Source: an uncultured Lachnospiraceae bacterium
GTDB lineage: Bacteria; Bacillota; Clostridia; Lachnospirales; Lachnospiraceae
DNA length: 56,255 bases
Direction of reading: 5' to 3'
Assembly: GCA_902801415.1 (NCBI GenBank)
Contig: CADCIK010000013.1
Coordinates: 1 to 56,255, forward strand
Positions 34,363 to 43,946 of the stretch are shown here, in pieces; the stretch's first letter is position 1; the number at the start of each line of letters is the position of its first letter. A program made the translations under genes and the position numbers. Below the pieces are notes generated by a model. It searched no databases, was not told where the DNA came from, and saw only the letters and a list, made by a program, of their open reading frames with translations.

Positions 34363-35103
34363 ATGGAAGAGAAGCAGAAACAGGCGCTGTTTCTGGAGAG
34401 GATCCAGGAAGTCGTAAAGAGCGCCTCACAGAACGGCAATATGATATCAGAAGAGGAGCTTCAGGGATCCTTCGCGGACCTGTCGCTCAGCGAAGCCCAG
34501 ATGGGGCAGGTCAGGGAGTACCTGAAGAGCAGCGGGATCGGAATCGGCGAAGCGCTTCCCATCGAGGAGGTGCTCTCCGAGGAGGAGATCAATCACCTGG
34601 CCGAGTATGAGGCACTGATCGATGCGATCGAAGTGCCCGCGGAAAATGTGCTGGATGCGGTAAAGCTGTCGGCGATGGCCGGAGAGAAGGAGGCGCAGAA
34701 GCGCCTTGTGGAATACTCCCTCAGAAAGGTCGTAGACATCGCGCGTCTCTACGCCGGGCAGGGCGTCTATATGGAGGACCTGATCGGAGCCGGCAATGAG
34801 AGGCTTCTTACGGCGGTCACCCAGCTCGCGCCGCTGGAAAAGCCCGATGAAGTGGACGGATATCTGGGACGCAGGATCATGGACGCGATGGAAGATCTTG
34901 TCGCGAGCAATCTCGATGAGAAAGCCGCAGAGAAAGCGGTCGAAGAGAGGGTCAACCTTGTGGCGGACAGGGCCAGGGAACTGGCGGAGGAACTTGGAAG
35001 AAAGGTGAGCGTCGCCGAGCTGGCCAGGGAATACGATATGGATCCCGAGGATATTCAGGAGGCCGTGCGCCTTTCCGGAAACGCGATCGGAGACATCGGA
35101 TGA
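34363..35103 (+). CDS. Sigma-70-like protein lacking region 4
   Basis: The 246-aa protein has an acidic helical N-terminus (about 1-95) resembling sigma region 1. The sequence RLVEYSLRKVVDIARLY, then GVYMEDLIGAGNERLL, recalls region 2 (NLRLVVSIAKKY ... DLIQEGNIGLM). A region 3-type helix-turn-helix follows (VSVAELAREYDMDPEDIQEAV). No region 4 (-35 recognition) is present before the stop. Aromatic residues of the region 2.3 melting patch are not obvious. GAGGAGAG lies 10-11 nt before ATG 34363; the TTG at 34342 overlaps that site. It may be a sigma-derived regulator rather than a true initiator. The next gene overlaps its stop by 4 nt. Confidence 0.7.
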   Translation: MEEKQKQALFLERIQEVVKSASQNGNMISEEELQGSFADLSLSEAQMGQVREYLKSSGIGIGEALPIEEVLSEEEINHLAEYEALIDAIEVPAENVLDAVKLSAMAGEKEAQKRLVEYSLRKVVDIARLYAGQGVYMEDLIGAGNERLLTAVTQLAPLEKPDEVDGYLGRRIMDAMEDLVASNLDEKAAEKAVEERVNLVADRARELAEELGRKVSVAELAREYDMDPEDIQEAVRLSGNAIGDIG

Positions 35104-35516
35104 CGGATAACGATTTCAAATACATGATGCAGGACCTGTACAGGCTGTATTTTGGCGTTAAGTGCACTTACAGAGAGATCCTTGAAAATGAGGACGCCTA
35201 TTACAAATTCAAGGCAGTGTGCCGGCAGTACCTGGTCAAAGAAGTGGATCCGGAAACGACACTGGAGAGCCACTTGTACCATCTGACGCCTGACCAGCCG
35301 GCGGCAGAGGTCTACCGGCAGATCGGCGCGCGCGTAAAGCTGAGCGTCCCGTCGGTCAGAAAAGGTCTGTTCGGAAAAGAACAGAAGGTGTTCGCGGAGG
35401 AGATCTGGAACATTGATGAGCTCATGGCGCTGAGCGCCCACAGCAAGCAGTTCCGCGGGATCGTCCTGTCAGAACTGCAGATCCCCAAGATCAAACTGCG
35501 GGAATTCGCTGTCTGA
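35100..35516 (+). CDS. Unknown protein, translationally coupled to the sigma-like gene
   Basis: The 138-aa soluble protein begins at an ATG in the overlap ATGA with the gene before it. It is largely helical with charged residues (EILENEDAYYKFKAVCRQYL) and a basic middle (RKGLFGKEQK). I do not recognise a family, and there is no membrane segment or Cys cluster. Tight coupling suggests that it acts with the sigma-like protein, perhaps as a partner or antagonist (inference). Confidence 0.7.
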   Translation: MTDNDFKYMMQDLYRLYFGVKCTYREILENEDAYYKFKAVCRQYLVKEVDPETTLESHLYHLTPDQPAAEVYRQIGARVKLSVPSVRKGLFGKEQKVFAEEIWNIDELMALSAHSKQFRGIVLSELQIPKIKLREFAV

Positions 35517-35549
35517 CTTGACAGGGCGGCGCGGGGAAACGGATAATAG

Positions 35550-35578
35550 GACCGGAGGCATTCTGCTTCCGGTCTTTT
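35550..35578 (+). terminator. Intrinsic terminator
   Basis: GACCGG-type stem (GACCGGAGGC with GCTTCCGGTC, loop ATTCT and a minor mismatch) followed by TTTT. Ends the rhomboid-sigma-like unit. Confidence 0.85.
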
Positions 35579-35695
35579 AATCTGACATAGCTGATCAGAA
35601 ACAGATGATCTGACAGACTAAATCTGACAAAGGTTCCGGTGCCGGATTCCGGCAGTCCCCACAAATACGCGTTTCAAATCGTAAAGGCCGCCTGG

Positions 35696-35719
35696 AAAAT
35701 CGAAAATACATTCGATTTT
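35696..35719. promoter_or_regulatory. Palindrome upstream of the recA promoter, possible second LexA-type operator or terminator
   Basis: AAAATCGAA-N5-TTCGATTTT is an inverted repeat with a T run on the right. The core CGAAAATACATTCG resembles the Firmicutes LexA box with about two mismatches. A near-identical palindrome lies at 56093-56115. Confidence 0.5.
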
Positions 35720-35733
35720 TGCGCCGAAATGCC

Positions 35734-35782
35734 TTGCGCGCAGCGGGGGAGGGTGCTATACTAACACAAGAACAAATGTTCG
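35734..35782 (+). promoter_or_regulatory. recA promoter with LexA (DinR) box
   Basis: TTGCGC (35734-35739), a 17-bp spacer and TATACT (35757-35762) with TGC before it. GAACAAATGTTC (35770-35781), followed by G, matches the Firmicutes LexA box CGAACN4GTTCG and covers the transcription start. Bound LexA would block RNA polymerase; RecA-stimulated cleavage of LexA would free it. Confidence 0.88.
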
Positions 35783-35801
35783 TAATTTTGGAGGAGATCA
35801 A

Positions 35802-36860
35802 ATGAGCATAGATAATGACCAGAAGAAGAAGGCGCTTGACGCGGCCCTTCTGCAGATTGAGAAGCAGTACGGCAAGGGAGCAGTCATGAAACTTGGCGAC
35901 CCTTCCGTTCAGATGAATATCGAGACCATTCCCACAGGCTCCCTGAGCCTTGATATCGCCCTCGGCCTTGGCGGCATTCCCAAGGGAAGGATCATTGAGA
36001 TCTACGGACCGGAGTCCTCCGGCAAGACGACCGTGACCCTGCACATGATCGCGGAAGTGCAGAAGAGGGGCGGCATCGCAGGCTTCATCGACGCGGAGCA
36101 CGCGCTGGATCCCGTTTACGCCAAGAACATCGGCGTGGATATCGACAACCTCTATATTTCCCAGCCTGACAGCGGCGAGCAGGCACTGGAGATCGCGGAG
36201 ACAATGGTGCGTTCCGGCGCGATCGACATTGTCGTTGTCGACTCTGTCGCGGCCCTGGTCCCCAAGGCTGAGATCGACGGCGATATGGGTGATTCCCATG
36301 TAGGCCTTCACGCCCGCCTGATGTCACAGGCCCTGCGCAAACTCACGGCTGTCATCAGCAAGTCCAACTGTGCCGTCGTCTTTATCAACCAGCTCCGTGA
36401 GAAGGTCGGCGTCATGTTCGGCAATCCGGAGACAACAACCGGCGGCCGCGCGCTCAAGTTCTATTCTTCCGTCCGTATGGATGTGAGAAGGATCGAGTCC
36501 CTCAAGCAGAGCGGTGAGGTGATCGGTAACCGCACAAGGATCCGCGTCGTGAAGAACAAGATCGCGCCGCCCTTCAAGGAGGCTGAATTTGATATCATGT
36601 TCGGCAAGGGCATTTCCTACGTCGGAGACGTGCTGGATCTGGCTGCCAAGTGCGATATCATCAACAAGAGCGGAGCCTGGTACAACTACAACGGCAACAA
36701 GATCGGCCAGGGGCGCGAGAACTCCAAGGCTTATCTGACAGCGCATCCGGAGATCCTGGCAGAGGTGGACCGCAAGGTCAGAGAGCATTACGGGCTGGAT
36801 CCGGAAGGGGCTTTTAAGGCGCCGGAAATTCCTGCGGCCGATGAAGCGCAGGACGAATGA
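35802..36860 (+). CDS. recA: Recombinase RecA
   Basis: The 352-aa protein binds single-stranded DNA, drives strand exchange and stimulates LexA cleavage. Walker A is GPESSGKTT (69 onward), with [16 protein letters not shown] and the MAW-type loop L2 region [22 protein letters not shown]. The C-terminal tail is acidic, as usual. TTTGGAGGAG lies before the ATG. It is directly controlled by the LexA box upstream and overlaps recX by 4 nt. Confidence 0.98.
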   Translation: MSIDNDQKKKALDAALLQIEKQYGKGAVMKLGDPSVQMNIETIPTGSLSLDIALGLGGIPKGRIIEIYGPESSGKTTVTLHMIAEVQKRGGIAGFIDAEHALDPVYAKNIGVDIDNLYISQPDSGEQALEIAETMVRSGAIDIVVVDSVAALVPKAEIDGDMGDSHVGLHARLMSQALRKLTAVISKSNCAVVFINQLREKVGVMFGNPETTTGGRALKFYSSVRMDVRRIESLKQSGEVIGNRTRIRVVKNKIAPPFKEAEFDIMFGKGISYVGDVLDLAAKCDIINKSGAWYNYNGNKIGQGRENSKAYLTAHPEILAEVDRKVREHYGLDPEGAFKAPEIPAADEAQDE

Positions 36861-37351
36861 GAGACCGGGAAGAGCGCCGGAAGGAGTGCCTGAGGAAGTG
36901 CGGCAATCTGCTGGCGCAGAGAGACTATACCTGCGCGCGCCTGCGCGACAAGCTCAGTAATGCCGGCTATGTGGAGGATCTGGTCACAGAGGTGATCGGG
37001 AGCCTTATTGATGCGCATTATCTGGACGACAGGCGTTATGCGCACAGTTTTGCAGAGGCACACTGGGAGGACCGGAGCAGACTGCGGATCCGCGCGGACC
37101 TGGAGGGCCGCGGCGTACCGCCGCAGATCATCAGCGAGGTCCTGGAAGAGGTGTCTGAGGAGCGCGGAAACGGGGCGGAGATCCGCCAGATCCGCAAACT
37201 GATGGAGAAAAGGGGCTTCGACCCTTCGACGGCATCGTGGGAGGAGCGGAGCAGAATTCAGGCATTCCTGTACAGAAAGGGGTACGGGAGTGCCTCTGTT
37301 CGTGCAGCCATGAGCGCGGAATTGCTTGACAGTGACGAATATAGTGTATAA
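36857..37351 (+). CDS. recX: Regulatory protein RecX
   Basis: The 164-aa, highly charged helical protein starts at an ATG overlapping the recA stop (ATGA). RecX features are visible as tandem three-helix repeats: [21 protein letters not shown], then [21 protein letters not shown] and a third in the C-terminal part ([20 protein letters not shown]). RecX modulates or inhibits RecA filaments. The gene pair shares the SOS promoter through translational coupling. Confidence 0.92.
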   Translation: MRDREERRKECLRKCGNLLAQRDYTCARLRDKLSNAGYVEDLVTEVIGSLIDAHYLDDRRYAHSFAEAHWEDRSRLRIRADLEGRGVPPQIISEVLEEVSEERGNGAEIRQIRKLMEKRGFDPSTASWEERSRIQAFLYRKGYGSASVRAAMSAELLDSDEYSV

Positions 37352-37465
37352 AATTAGTGAGTGCGAATCTGCTATTTTGCGATTGGTTTATGTATATATA
37401 CTATTTTGAATACATATCATCCGAAATGACGGAGAAACGCGAAACTAATAAGGAGGTGCTCCTGT

Positions 37466-39046
37466 ATGATTACTGCCATTATAGCGGTGATTTGTACACT
37501 TGCGATCTCTGTACCCGTCACTTTCCTCGTGACTTCCAACTACCGGAAGAAACAGCAGGAGGAGACGATCGGCAACGCGCAGGAGAAGGCCAGGGCGATT
37601 ATTGACGAGGCACTGACTACTGCTGAGACCAAGAAGCGCGAGGCACTTCTTGAGGTCAAGGAGGAATCCATCCGTTCCAGAAACGAGCTGGAGAAGGAGA
37701 TCCGCGACCGCAGGAATGAAGTGCAGCGAAACGAGCGCAGGGTTCAGCAGAAAGAAGAGTCCCTGGATCGGAAGATGGATACTCTTGAGCGCAAGGAACA
37801 GAGTCTGCAGGCTAAGGAAGAATCACTGCACAAGCAGAGAGACGAAGTCACGAAGCTTGGTGAGCAGCGTCAGCTGGAACTGGAACGAATTTCAGGATTA
37901 ACCTCTGAACAGGCCAAAGAATACCTTTTAAAAATTGTTGAAGACGATGTGAGACATGATTCCGCCGTTATGATCAAGGAGATCGAGGCGGAGGCTAAGG
38001 AAGAAGCGGACAAGAGAGCGAAGGAATATGTGATCAGTGCTATTCAGAGATGCGCGGCAGACCATGTTTCCGAGGCTACGATCTCTGTCGTGCAGCTTCC
38101 CAGTGATGAGATGAAGGGAAGGATCATCGGACGTGAGGGAAGAAACATCCGCACGCTCGAGACGATGACAGGCGTGGATCTGATCATTGATGATACACCC
38201 GAGGCTGTCGTAATTTCCGGATTTGAACCGATCAGGCGAGAGGTTGCCAGGATCGCGCTTGAAAAGCTGATCGTGGACGGCAGAATCCATCCCGCCAGGA
38301 TCGAAGAGATGGTCGGCAAGGCGCAGCGTGAAGTGGAAGCCCGGATCAAGGAAGAAGGCGAAGCGGCGACTCTGGAAGTCGGCGTGCACGGAATCCATCC
38401 GGAGCTGGTAAGGCTTCTCGGTAAGATGCGTTTCCGCACCAGTTACGGGCAGAATGCTCTCAAGCATTCTATCGAAGTGGCGCAGCTGTCAGGGCTTCTG
38501 GCAGGTGAGCTTGGGCTGGACATCCGTCTGGCGAAGCGCGCCGGCCTGCTGCATGATATCGGCAAGGCAGTGGACCACGAGATGGAAGGCTCCCATGTAC
38601 AGCTCGGCGCAGAACTGTGCCGCAAGTACAAGGAATCACAGACAGTTATCAACGCTGTAGAATCACACCACGGGGATGTAGAACCTACCAGTTTGATCGC
38701 ATGTATCGTACAGGCTGCAGATACGATCTCGGCAGCAAGACCCGGTGCCCGCAGAGAAACGCTGGAAACCTACACCACAAGGCTCAAACAGCTTGAAGAG
38801 ATCACCAACAGTTTTAAAGGGGTTAGTAATTCTTACGCCATTCAGGCAGGCAGAGAAGTTCGTGTAATGGTAGTTCCTGAGCAGATCAACGATACTGACA
38901 TGGTGCTTCTGGCCCGCGATATTTCCAAGAAGATCGAGAACGAAATGGAATATCCCGGACAGATCGATGCGAATGGAGACGAAAAGAAATTTTCGTCTCC
39001 ATTTTTTTTACGGATTTACTACAAAAAGTGCACAAAAAATTCATAG
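37466..39046 (+). CDS. rny: Ribonuclease Y with atypical C-terminus
   Basis: The 526-aa endoribonuclease initiates mRNA decay at the membrane. Residues 1-24 are the membrane anchor, about 30-165 a long coiled coil, then a KH domain ([15 protein letters not shown]), and an HD domain ([17 protein letters not shown], with NAVESHHGD after it). AAGGAGG lies 9-10 nt before the ATG. The end is odd: after EYPGQI the usual last strand (KVTVIRE-type, as in B. subtilis) is missing. The frame reads on through its own terminator (38973-39009) to a stop at 39044-39046. Transcripts ending at that terminator would have no stop codon. A deletion that removed the natural end is a simple explanation. Confidence 0.92.
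   Translation: MITAIIAVICTLAISVPVTFLVTSNYRKKQQEETIGNAQEKARAIIDEALTTAETKKREALLEVKEESIRSRNELEKEIRDRRNEVQRNERRVQQKEESLDRKMDTLERKEQSLQAKEESLHKQRDEVTKLGEQRQLELERISGLTSEQAKEYLLKIVEDDVRHDSAVMIKEIEAEAKEEADKRAKEYVISAIQRCAADHVSEATISVVQLPSDEMKGRIIGREGRNIRTLETMTGVDLIIDDTPEAVVISGFEPIRREVARIALEKLIVDGRIHPARIEEMVGKAQREVEARIKEEGEAATLEVGVHGIHPELVRLLGKMRFRTSYGQNALKHSIEVAQLSGLLAGELGLDIRLAKRAGLLHDIGKAVDHEMEGSHVQLGAELCRKYKESQTVINAVESHHGDVEPTSLIACIVQAADTISAARPGARRETLETYTTRLKQLEEITNSFKGVSNSYAIQAGREVRVMVVPEQINDTDMVLLARDISKKIENEMEYPGQIDANGDEKKFSSPFFLRIYYKKCTKNS
38973..39009 (+). terminator. Strong intrinsic terminator lying inside the rny reading frame
   Basis: ATGGAGACGAAAA (38973-38985) pairs perfectly with TTTTCGTCTCCAT (38990-39002) through a GAAA loop, followed by eight T. 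It precedes the in-frame stop codon of rny by about 35 nt. Confidence 0.93.
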
Positions 39047-39116
39047 ATAGGGTATAATACTACTATAAAATCACCAAAACTCTGCTATCTATATTATGTT
39101 ACAAGGGGGTCAAGCA

Positions 39117-40583
39117 ATGGCAGCAAACGAGAGGAAAAAAATATTATTTGTCGCATCAGAGTGCGTTCCGTTTATCAAGACCGGCGGATTGGCTGACGTT
39201 GTCGGCTCTTTGCCCAAGGACATTGATCCGGAGTACTATGATGTCAGAGTTATGATTCCTAAGTATTCCTGCATGAAACAGGATGTGAAGGATCAGATGG
39301 AATATGTTACCCACTTCTATATGGATTACCATTGGAAGAGTGAATATGTGGGCGTCCTGCAGACCGTAAAGAATGGGATCACCTTCTACTTCATCGACAA
39401 TGAGGGATTCTTCACCAGCGAAAAGCCTTATACAGACGATCCGCTCTTTGAGATCACCAGATTCGCGTTCTTCTCCAAGGCCTGCCTGTCCGCGCTTCCC
39501 ACAATCGGCTTCCGTCCCGACCTGATCCACTGCCATGACTGGCAGACCGGCCTGGTCCCTGTATACCTCAAGGAGAGATTCCAGGCTAATGATTTCTTCC
39601 ACGGCATCAAGACCGTCATGACCATTCACAACCTGAAATTCCAGGGCAAGTGGAATGTCAAGGATGTGGAGGACATCACAGGCCTTTCCGGCTATTATTT
39701 CACACCTGACAAGCTCGAGGCTTATAAGGATGCCAACCTCCTCAAGGGCGGCCTCGTATATGCTGACGCGATCACCACTGTCAGCCCGACTTACGCGGAA
39801 GAGATCAAGACCCAGTTCTACGGCGAGGGCCTTGACGGACTGATGAACGCCCGCGCGAACGACCTTCGCGGTATCCTCAACGGCATCGACTACACAGACT
39901 TCAGCCCGGACAACGACAAGAAGATCTTCAAGTCCTACACCGTGGATGATTTCCGCAAGAACAAGGTCAAGAACAAGATTGCCCTGCAGAAAGAGCTCGG
40001 CCTCAAGCAGGATGAGAAATGCTTCATGATCGGTATCGTCTCCCGTCTGACAGACCAGAAGGGCTTCGACCTGATCGCTTATGTACTGGAAGAGATGCTC
40101 TCTCTCGATGCGATCCAGATCGTAGTACTGGGCACCGGCGAGGAGAGATACGAGAATATGTTCCGGTACTTTGACTGGAAGTACAACGACAAGATCTCCG
40201 CGAATATCTATTATTCCGACGAGCTGTCCCACAAGATCTATGCAGCATCCGATGCGTTCCTGATGCCTTCCCTGTTCGAGCCCTGCGGACTCAGCCAGCT
40301 GATGTCCCTTCGCTACGGCACACTTCCGATCGTTCGCGAGACCGGCGGTCTCAAGGATACGGTAGAGCCTTACAACGAGTACGAGAATACCGGCACGGGC
40401 TTCACATTCGCCAATTACAACGCGCATGAGATGATGCATGCAGTCCGCTATGCGGAGAAGATCTTCTATGACAAGAAGAGAGACTGGAACAAGATGGTTG
40501 AGCGTGCGATGAATGCAGACTTCTCCTGGAAGCAGTCCGCTCTCAAGTATCAGGAGATGTATGACTGGATGATCGGCGGCTGA
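39117..40583 (+). CDS. glgA: Glycogen synthase (ADP-glucose dependent, GT5)
   Basis: The 488-aa enzyme adds glucose from ADP-glucose to the growing alpha-1,4-glucan. It shows the N-terminal ADP-glucose motif KTGGLADVVGSLPK, HDWQTGLVPVYL, and the C-terminal EPCGLSQLMSLRYGTLP and KDTVEPYN motifs of GT5. The length is normal. The start is ATG 39117, with AAGGGGG just upstream; an earlier in-frame ATG (39096) lacks one. A TATAAT at 39053-39058 suggests its own promoter, though the -35 is unclear. Other glg genes are not in the window. Confidence 0.95.
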   Translation: MAANERKKILFVASECVPFIKTGGLADVVGSLPKDIDPEYYDVRVMIPKYSCMKQDVKDQMEYVTHFYMDYHWKSEYVGVLQTVKNGITFYFIDNEGFFTSEKPYTDDPLFEITRFAFFSKACLSALPTIGFRPDLIHCHDWQTGLVPVYLKERFQANDFFHGIKTVMTIHNLKFQGKWNVKDVEDITGLSGYYFTPDKLEAYKDANLLKGGLVYADAITTVSPTYAEEIKTQFYGEGLDGLMNARANDLRGILNGIDYTDFSPDNDKKIFKSYTVDDFRKNKVKNKIALQKELGLKQDEKCFMIGIVSRLTDQKGFDLIAYVLEEMLSLDAIQIVVLGTGEERYENMFRYFDWKYNDKISANIYYSDELSHKIYAASDAFLMPSLFEPCGLSQLMSLRYGTLPIVRETGGLKDTVEPYNEYENTGTGFTFANYNAHEMMHAVRYAEKIFYDKKRDWNKMVERAMNADFSWKQSALKYQEMYDWMIGG

Positions 40584-40618
40584 TCACGGTTGTAAGTTTT
40601 CTGAAAGGCATTTATAAT

Positions 40619-40655
40619 GGGGTGACGAACGAAACGTTCGTCACCCTTTTATTTT
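40619..40655 (+). terminator. Intrinsic terminator after glgA
   Basis: GGGTGACGAACG pairs perfectly with CGTTCGTCACCC through a short AAA loop, followed by TTTTATTTT. Confidence 0.93.
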
Positions 40656-40723
40656 GCGGACATTCGGAATCCGACCATACGGATTCATAAGACAGATATA
40701 AGTACACTTGAGGAAACCAATCT

Positions 40724-42400
40724 ATGGCGGCAGATAAGAACAAAAAAAGCTCCGCGATCGGCGGAGGCAGCAATGTTGTGGCACAGGCCGGTATTCTGGC
40801 CGCGGCCAGTATTTTATCCCGTATCATCGGACTGCTTTACAGATCACCGCTGACAGCGATCATAGGCGACGAGGGAAACGGATATTACGGAACAGCGATC
40901 AACATCTATACGATCATCCTGATGGTCTCGAGCTTCGGCGTCCCGTCGGCCATATCCAAGCAGATGGCGCAGAAGATGGCTGTGGGTGACTACAGGAACG
41001 CGCAGAAAGTATTCCATTGTTCCATGGTCTATGCATTGGCCGTGGGTATTCTGGGAAGCCTTCTGCTGTTTTTTGGCGCAGGCGCGCTGGTGCCGCCCAA
41101 CAGCGTTCCCGTGCTGCAGGTCTTTGCCCCGACGGTATTCCTGTTCGGCATTCTGGGCGTGCTTCGCGGCTACTTCCAGGCCAATCAGTCCATGCTGCAG
41201 ACGTCGGTCTCCCAGATCCTGGAGCAGATCGCCAACGCAGTGGTGAGTATCGGCGCGGCGTTTCTTCTGATGCGCACAGTGGCGGGGCAGGGCGCGACGA
41301 CCGAGGCCATCCACGGCGCGATGGGAAGCGCGCTGGGAACCGGAAGCGGTGTGCTGGTGGCCCTGATCTTCATGACCTTTGTCTACTGGAAACACCGCAG
41401 CATGTTCATGGCGCGCGTGAAGGATGACACAGAGCATGAAGAGGCGCCTTTCGGGCCCCTTATGCGGGAGACGATTCTGGTCATCACACCGTTTATCCTG
41501 AGCAGCTTTATCCTGAATCTGACAACTTCCGTGAATCAGACGATCTTCATGAAGATCATGATCGGAATGCGGGGCTGGGAGGAAGTCATGACGACAACTC
41601 TCTACGGCCTGTTTTCCAACAAGGCGGTCGTCATCACCAATATCCCGATCTCCATAGCTACAGCAGTGGCGGCGGCGATCCTCCCCAATATCTCAACTTC
41701 TTTCGCGCAGGGCAACATCAAGGAGACCCGCAAGCGCAGCGTGAATGCCATCCGCATGACGCTGATCATCGCGGTTCCGTGCGCGGTCGGCCTGATGGCG
41801 CTTGCAAAGCCTGTCACAATGCTCCTGTTCCCGCAGTGGGATACGCTGGACACGGCTTCGCTTCTTCTGGCTGAACTGGCCGTTACGGTCATTTTCTATT
41901 CGGTCGGTACGATCATGAACGCAGTCCTGCAGTCCATCGGCAGGATCCATATGCCTCTGGTAAGCGCCGGTATTGCGCTGGTGATCCAGACGGTCGTGCT
42001 GGTCATCCTGATCCTCACTACGGATCTGGGCGTTCATGCGCTGGTCCTGTGCAGTGTTCTGTACTCCGTGCTGATCTTTATCATCGACAGCCGCTTTATA
42101 TGCAAATATCTGCGGATGCATCTGCGCATCTACAGAGTCTACGGCAGACCCGTCGTGGCAGCGGCGGTCATGGGGATCGTCACCAAACTTATATATGAAC
42201 TTGTTTACCGCGCAGGCGTCCTCGTCGCGGACAGGCCGTACTTCGTCAACCTGATCGCAACGGTGGCAGCCATTGTGGTCGCGATCGCCGTGTACTTCTT
42301 TGTCCTGATCCGGATCGGCGGCCTTAAGAAGAACGATATCCTGCAGGCGCCCAAGGGAACAAAGATCCTCGGCCTTCTGCAGAAGATCAGGTGGATCTGA
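40724..42400 (+). CDS. MOP-superfamily lipid-linked oligosaccharide flippase (SpoVB/MurJ-like)
   Basis: The 558-aa protein has about 14 hydrophobic segments. Signs of the SpoVB-type polysaccharide exporter group are the start SILSRIIGLLYRSPLTAIIGDEGNGYYGTA (shortened here), VPSAISKQMAQK, LRGYFQANQSM, and a middle charged loop. These proteins move lipid-linked cell-wall or spore-wall precursors across the membrane. A poly-basic N-terminal tail (ADKNKKSS) precedes helix 1. Its 3' end overlaps the convergent YgjP-like gene by 14 bp. Confidence 0.88.
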   Translation: MAADKNKKSSAIGGGSNVVAQAGILAAASILSRIIGLLYRSPLTAIIGDEGNGYYGTAINIYTIILMVSSFGVPSAISKQMAQKMAVGDYRNAQKVFHCSMVYALAVGILGSLLLFFGAGALVPPNSVPVLQVFAPTVFLFGILGVLRGYFQANQSMLQTSVSQILEQIANAVVSIGAAFLLMRTVAGQGATTEAIHGAMGSALGTGSGVLVALIFMTFVYWKHRSMFMARVKDDTEHEEAPFGPLMRETILVITPFILSSFILNLTTSVNQTIFMKIMIGMRGWEEVMTTTLYGLFSNKAVVITNIPISIATAVAAAILPNISTSFAQGNIKETRKRSVNAIRMTLIIAVPCAVGLMALAKPVTMLLFPQWDTLDTASLLLAELAVTVIFYSVGTIMNAVLQSIGRIHMPLVSAGIALVIQTVVLVILILTTDLGVHALVLCSVLYSVLIFIIDSRFICKYLRMHLRIYRVYGRPVVAAAVMGIVTKLIYELVYRAGVLVADRPYFVNLIATVAAIVVAIAVYFFVLIRIGGLKKNDILQAPKGTKILGLLQKIRWI

Positions 42401-42950
42401 TCAGCAGCATCAGACGGTTTCCGTTTTCACGCAGCCATTTTTTGCTCGCCTTGTAGTCAGGAAGCACACGTCCCACCTCTGCCCAGAAGCGAGGAGAGTG
42501 GTTCATCTCTTTTCTGTGGCACAGTTCGTGCACGACGACGTAGTCCAGTACTTCAGGCGGCGCGAGCAGCAGCAGACAGTTGAAGTTGAGGTTTCCGGCT
42601 GTGCTGCAGCTTCCCCAGCGGGTCCTCTGGCTGCGGATCGAGATGCGCCCGTAGTCGACGCCCACAAGCGGGGCAAAATATTGTACGCGCCCGGGGATCA
42701 CCTTAGCGGCTCTCCTCTTGAGGTCCCGCAGCTGCGCATCAGTCAGAGCCGGAATGGGGTAGGCTTCCTGCTGTTCCTGCCGCTTCAGGATCCTGGCGCG
42801 GTGCGCCCGGATCCATTCGCTCTTTTCAAGGAGGAATCGCTCGATCTCACGTTTGGGATAGCGCATCGGAGCGCGCACGATGATCCGCCCGTCCGGTTTG
42901 ATCTCGACGGACAGAGTCTTTCTGCGGCTTCTGATCAATTCATATTCCAT
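42387..42950 (-). CDS. YgjP-like metallopeptidase (M48 family, DUF45)
   Basis: The 187-aa protein starts with YELIRSRRKTLSVEI and has RTRWGSCSTAGNLNFN and the zinc site VVHELCHRKEMNHSPRFW (HExxH plus a downstream His). These are hallmarks of the DUF45/YgjP family (M48-like), whose substrates are not established. The start is ATG 42950, with a weak GAAAG upstream. It ends inside the last codons of the flippase gene on the other strand. Confidence 0.9.
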   Translation of the reverse strand: MEYELIRSRRKTLSVEIKPDGRIIVRAPMRYPKREIERFLLEKSEWIRAHRARILKRQEQQEAYPIPALTDAQLRDLKRRAAKVIPGRVQYFAPLVGVDYGRISIRSQRTRWGSCSTAGNLNFNCLLLLAPPEVLDYVVVHELCHRKEMNHSPRFWAEVGRVLPDYKASKKWLRENGNRLMLLIRST

Positions 42951-42978
42951 AGTGATCTTTCGTGTAAACCTTAATCAA

Positions 42979-43004
42979 ACGCCCGGAGTGTGTACTCCGG
43001 GCGT
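42979..43004 (-). terminator. Intrinsic terminator after purC
   Basis: ACGCCCGGAGT and ACTCCGGGCGT form a perfect 11-bp stem with a GTGT loop; on the minus strand a TTTGATT tract follows. Confidence 0.82.
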
Positions 43005-43073
43005 GGTTTGTGTGTTCAGTGGATGATCATCCATCTGAGATGCAGCGAAAAGCCGGTTGTCCGGCCGCGCGTA

Positions 43074-43946
43074 TTACGCGATCGTATCGCCTGTCAGAAG
43101 ATGATAAGCTTCTTTGTACTTGTCGATGGTCTTGTCGATGACGTCCTGGGGCAGCAGATAGTCGCTGTCGGGATTGGCCTTGAGCCAGTCGCGGACGAAC
43201 TGCTTGTCAAAAGAGGGCTGGCCGTGTCCGGGCTCATAGCCTTCGAGGGGCCAGAAGCGGCTGCTGTCGGGTGTGAGCATCTCGTCGCCGAGAACTACAT
43301 TTCCGTTCTCGTCCAGACCGAACTCGAACTTGGTGTCCGCGATGATGATGCCTCTTGTCAGCGCGTAATCAGCGCATTTCTTGTAGAGAGCGATGGTGCA
43401 GTCTCTGATCGTCTGCGCGTATTCCTGTCCGTGGCCGGGGAAAGCTTTCTCAAGAACTTCGATGCTCTTCTCGTAGCTGATGTTCTCGTCGTGGTCGCCG
43501 ATCTCCGCCTTAGTGCTGGGCGTGTAGATGGGCTCGGGCAGCTTGTCGCATTCCTGAAGTCCCTCGGGGAGCGAAATACCGCAAACGGTGCCGTCCTTTT
43601 TGTAGCTGGCCCAGCCGCTGCCGGTGATATAGCCGCGGACGATGCACTCGATGGGAAGCATGGTGAGCTTGCGGCACATCATGCTGTTGCCGTCAAAGCG
43701 CTCCTGACGGAAATACGCAGGCATATCGTTCACATCCACACTGATCATGTGGTTGGGGATGATATCCTTTGTGAGATCGAACCAGAAGCGGGACATCTGT
43801 GTGAGAACGGTGCCCTTCTTCACGATCTTGTTCTTCAAGATCACGTCAAACGCGGAAATCCTGTCGGTCGCTACCATGATGAGCTTGTCGCCGATGTCGT
43901 AGATCTCGCGTACCTTGCCTTCCTTGACGGGGGTATATTCCTGCAT
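43074..43946 (-). CDS. purC: Phosphoribosylaminoimidazole-succinocarboxamide synthase (SAICAR synthetase)
   Basis: The 290-aa enzyme joins CAIR and aspartate with ATP in purine synthesis. Typical features are EGKVREIYDIGDKLIMVATDR, SAFDVILKNKI, the central RGYITGSGW, and ADTKFEFGLDENG. The length suits the longer (yeast-like) PurC form. ATG 43946 has GGAGGAAA upstream; the longer in-frame extension to 44120 has no site and no family match. Other pur genes are not adjacent. Confidence 0.95.
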   Translation of the reverse strand: MQEYTPVKEGKVREIYDIGDKLIMVATDRISAFDVILKNKIVKKGTVLTQMSRFWFDLTKDIIPNHMISVDVNDMPAYFRQERFDGNSMMCRKLTMLPIECIVRGYITGSGWASYKKDGTVCGISLPEGLQECDKLPEPIYTPSTKAEIGDHDENISYEKSIEVLEKAFPGHGQEYAQTIRDCTIALYKKCADYALTRGIIIADTKFEFGLDENGNVVLGDEMLTPDSSRFWPLEGYEPGHGQPSFDKQFVRDWLKANPDSDYLLPQDVIDKTIDKYKEAYHLLTGDTIA

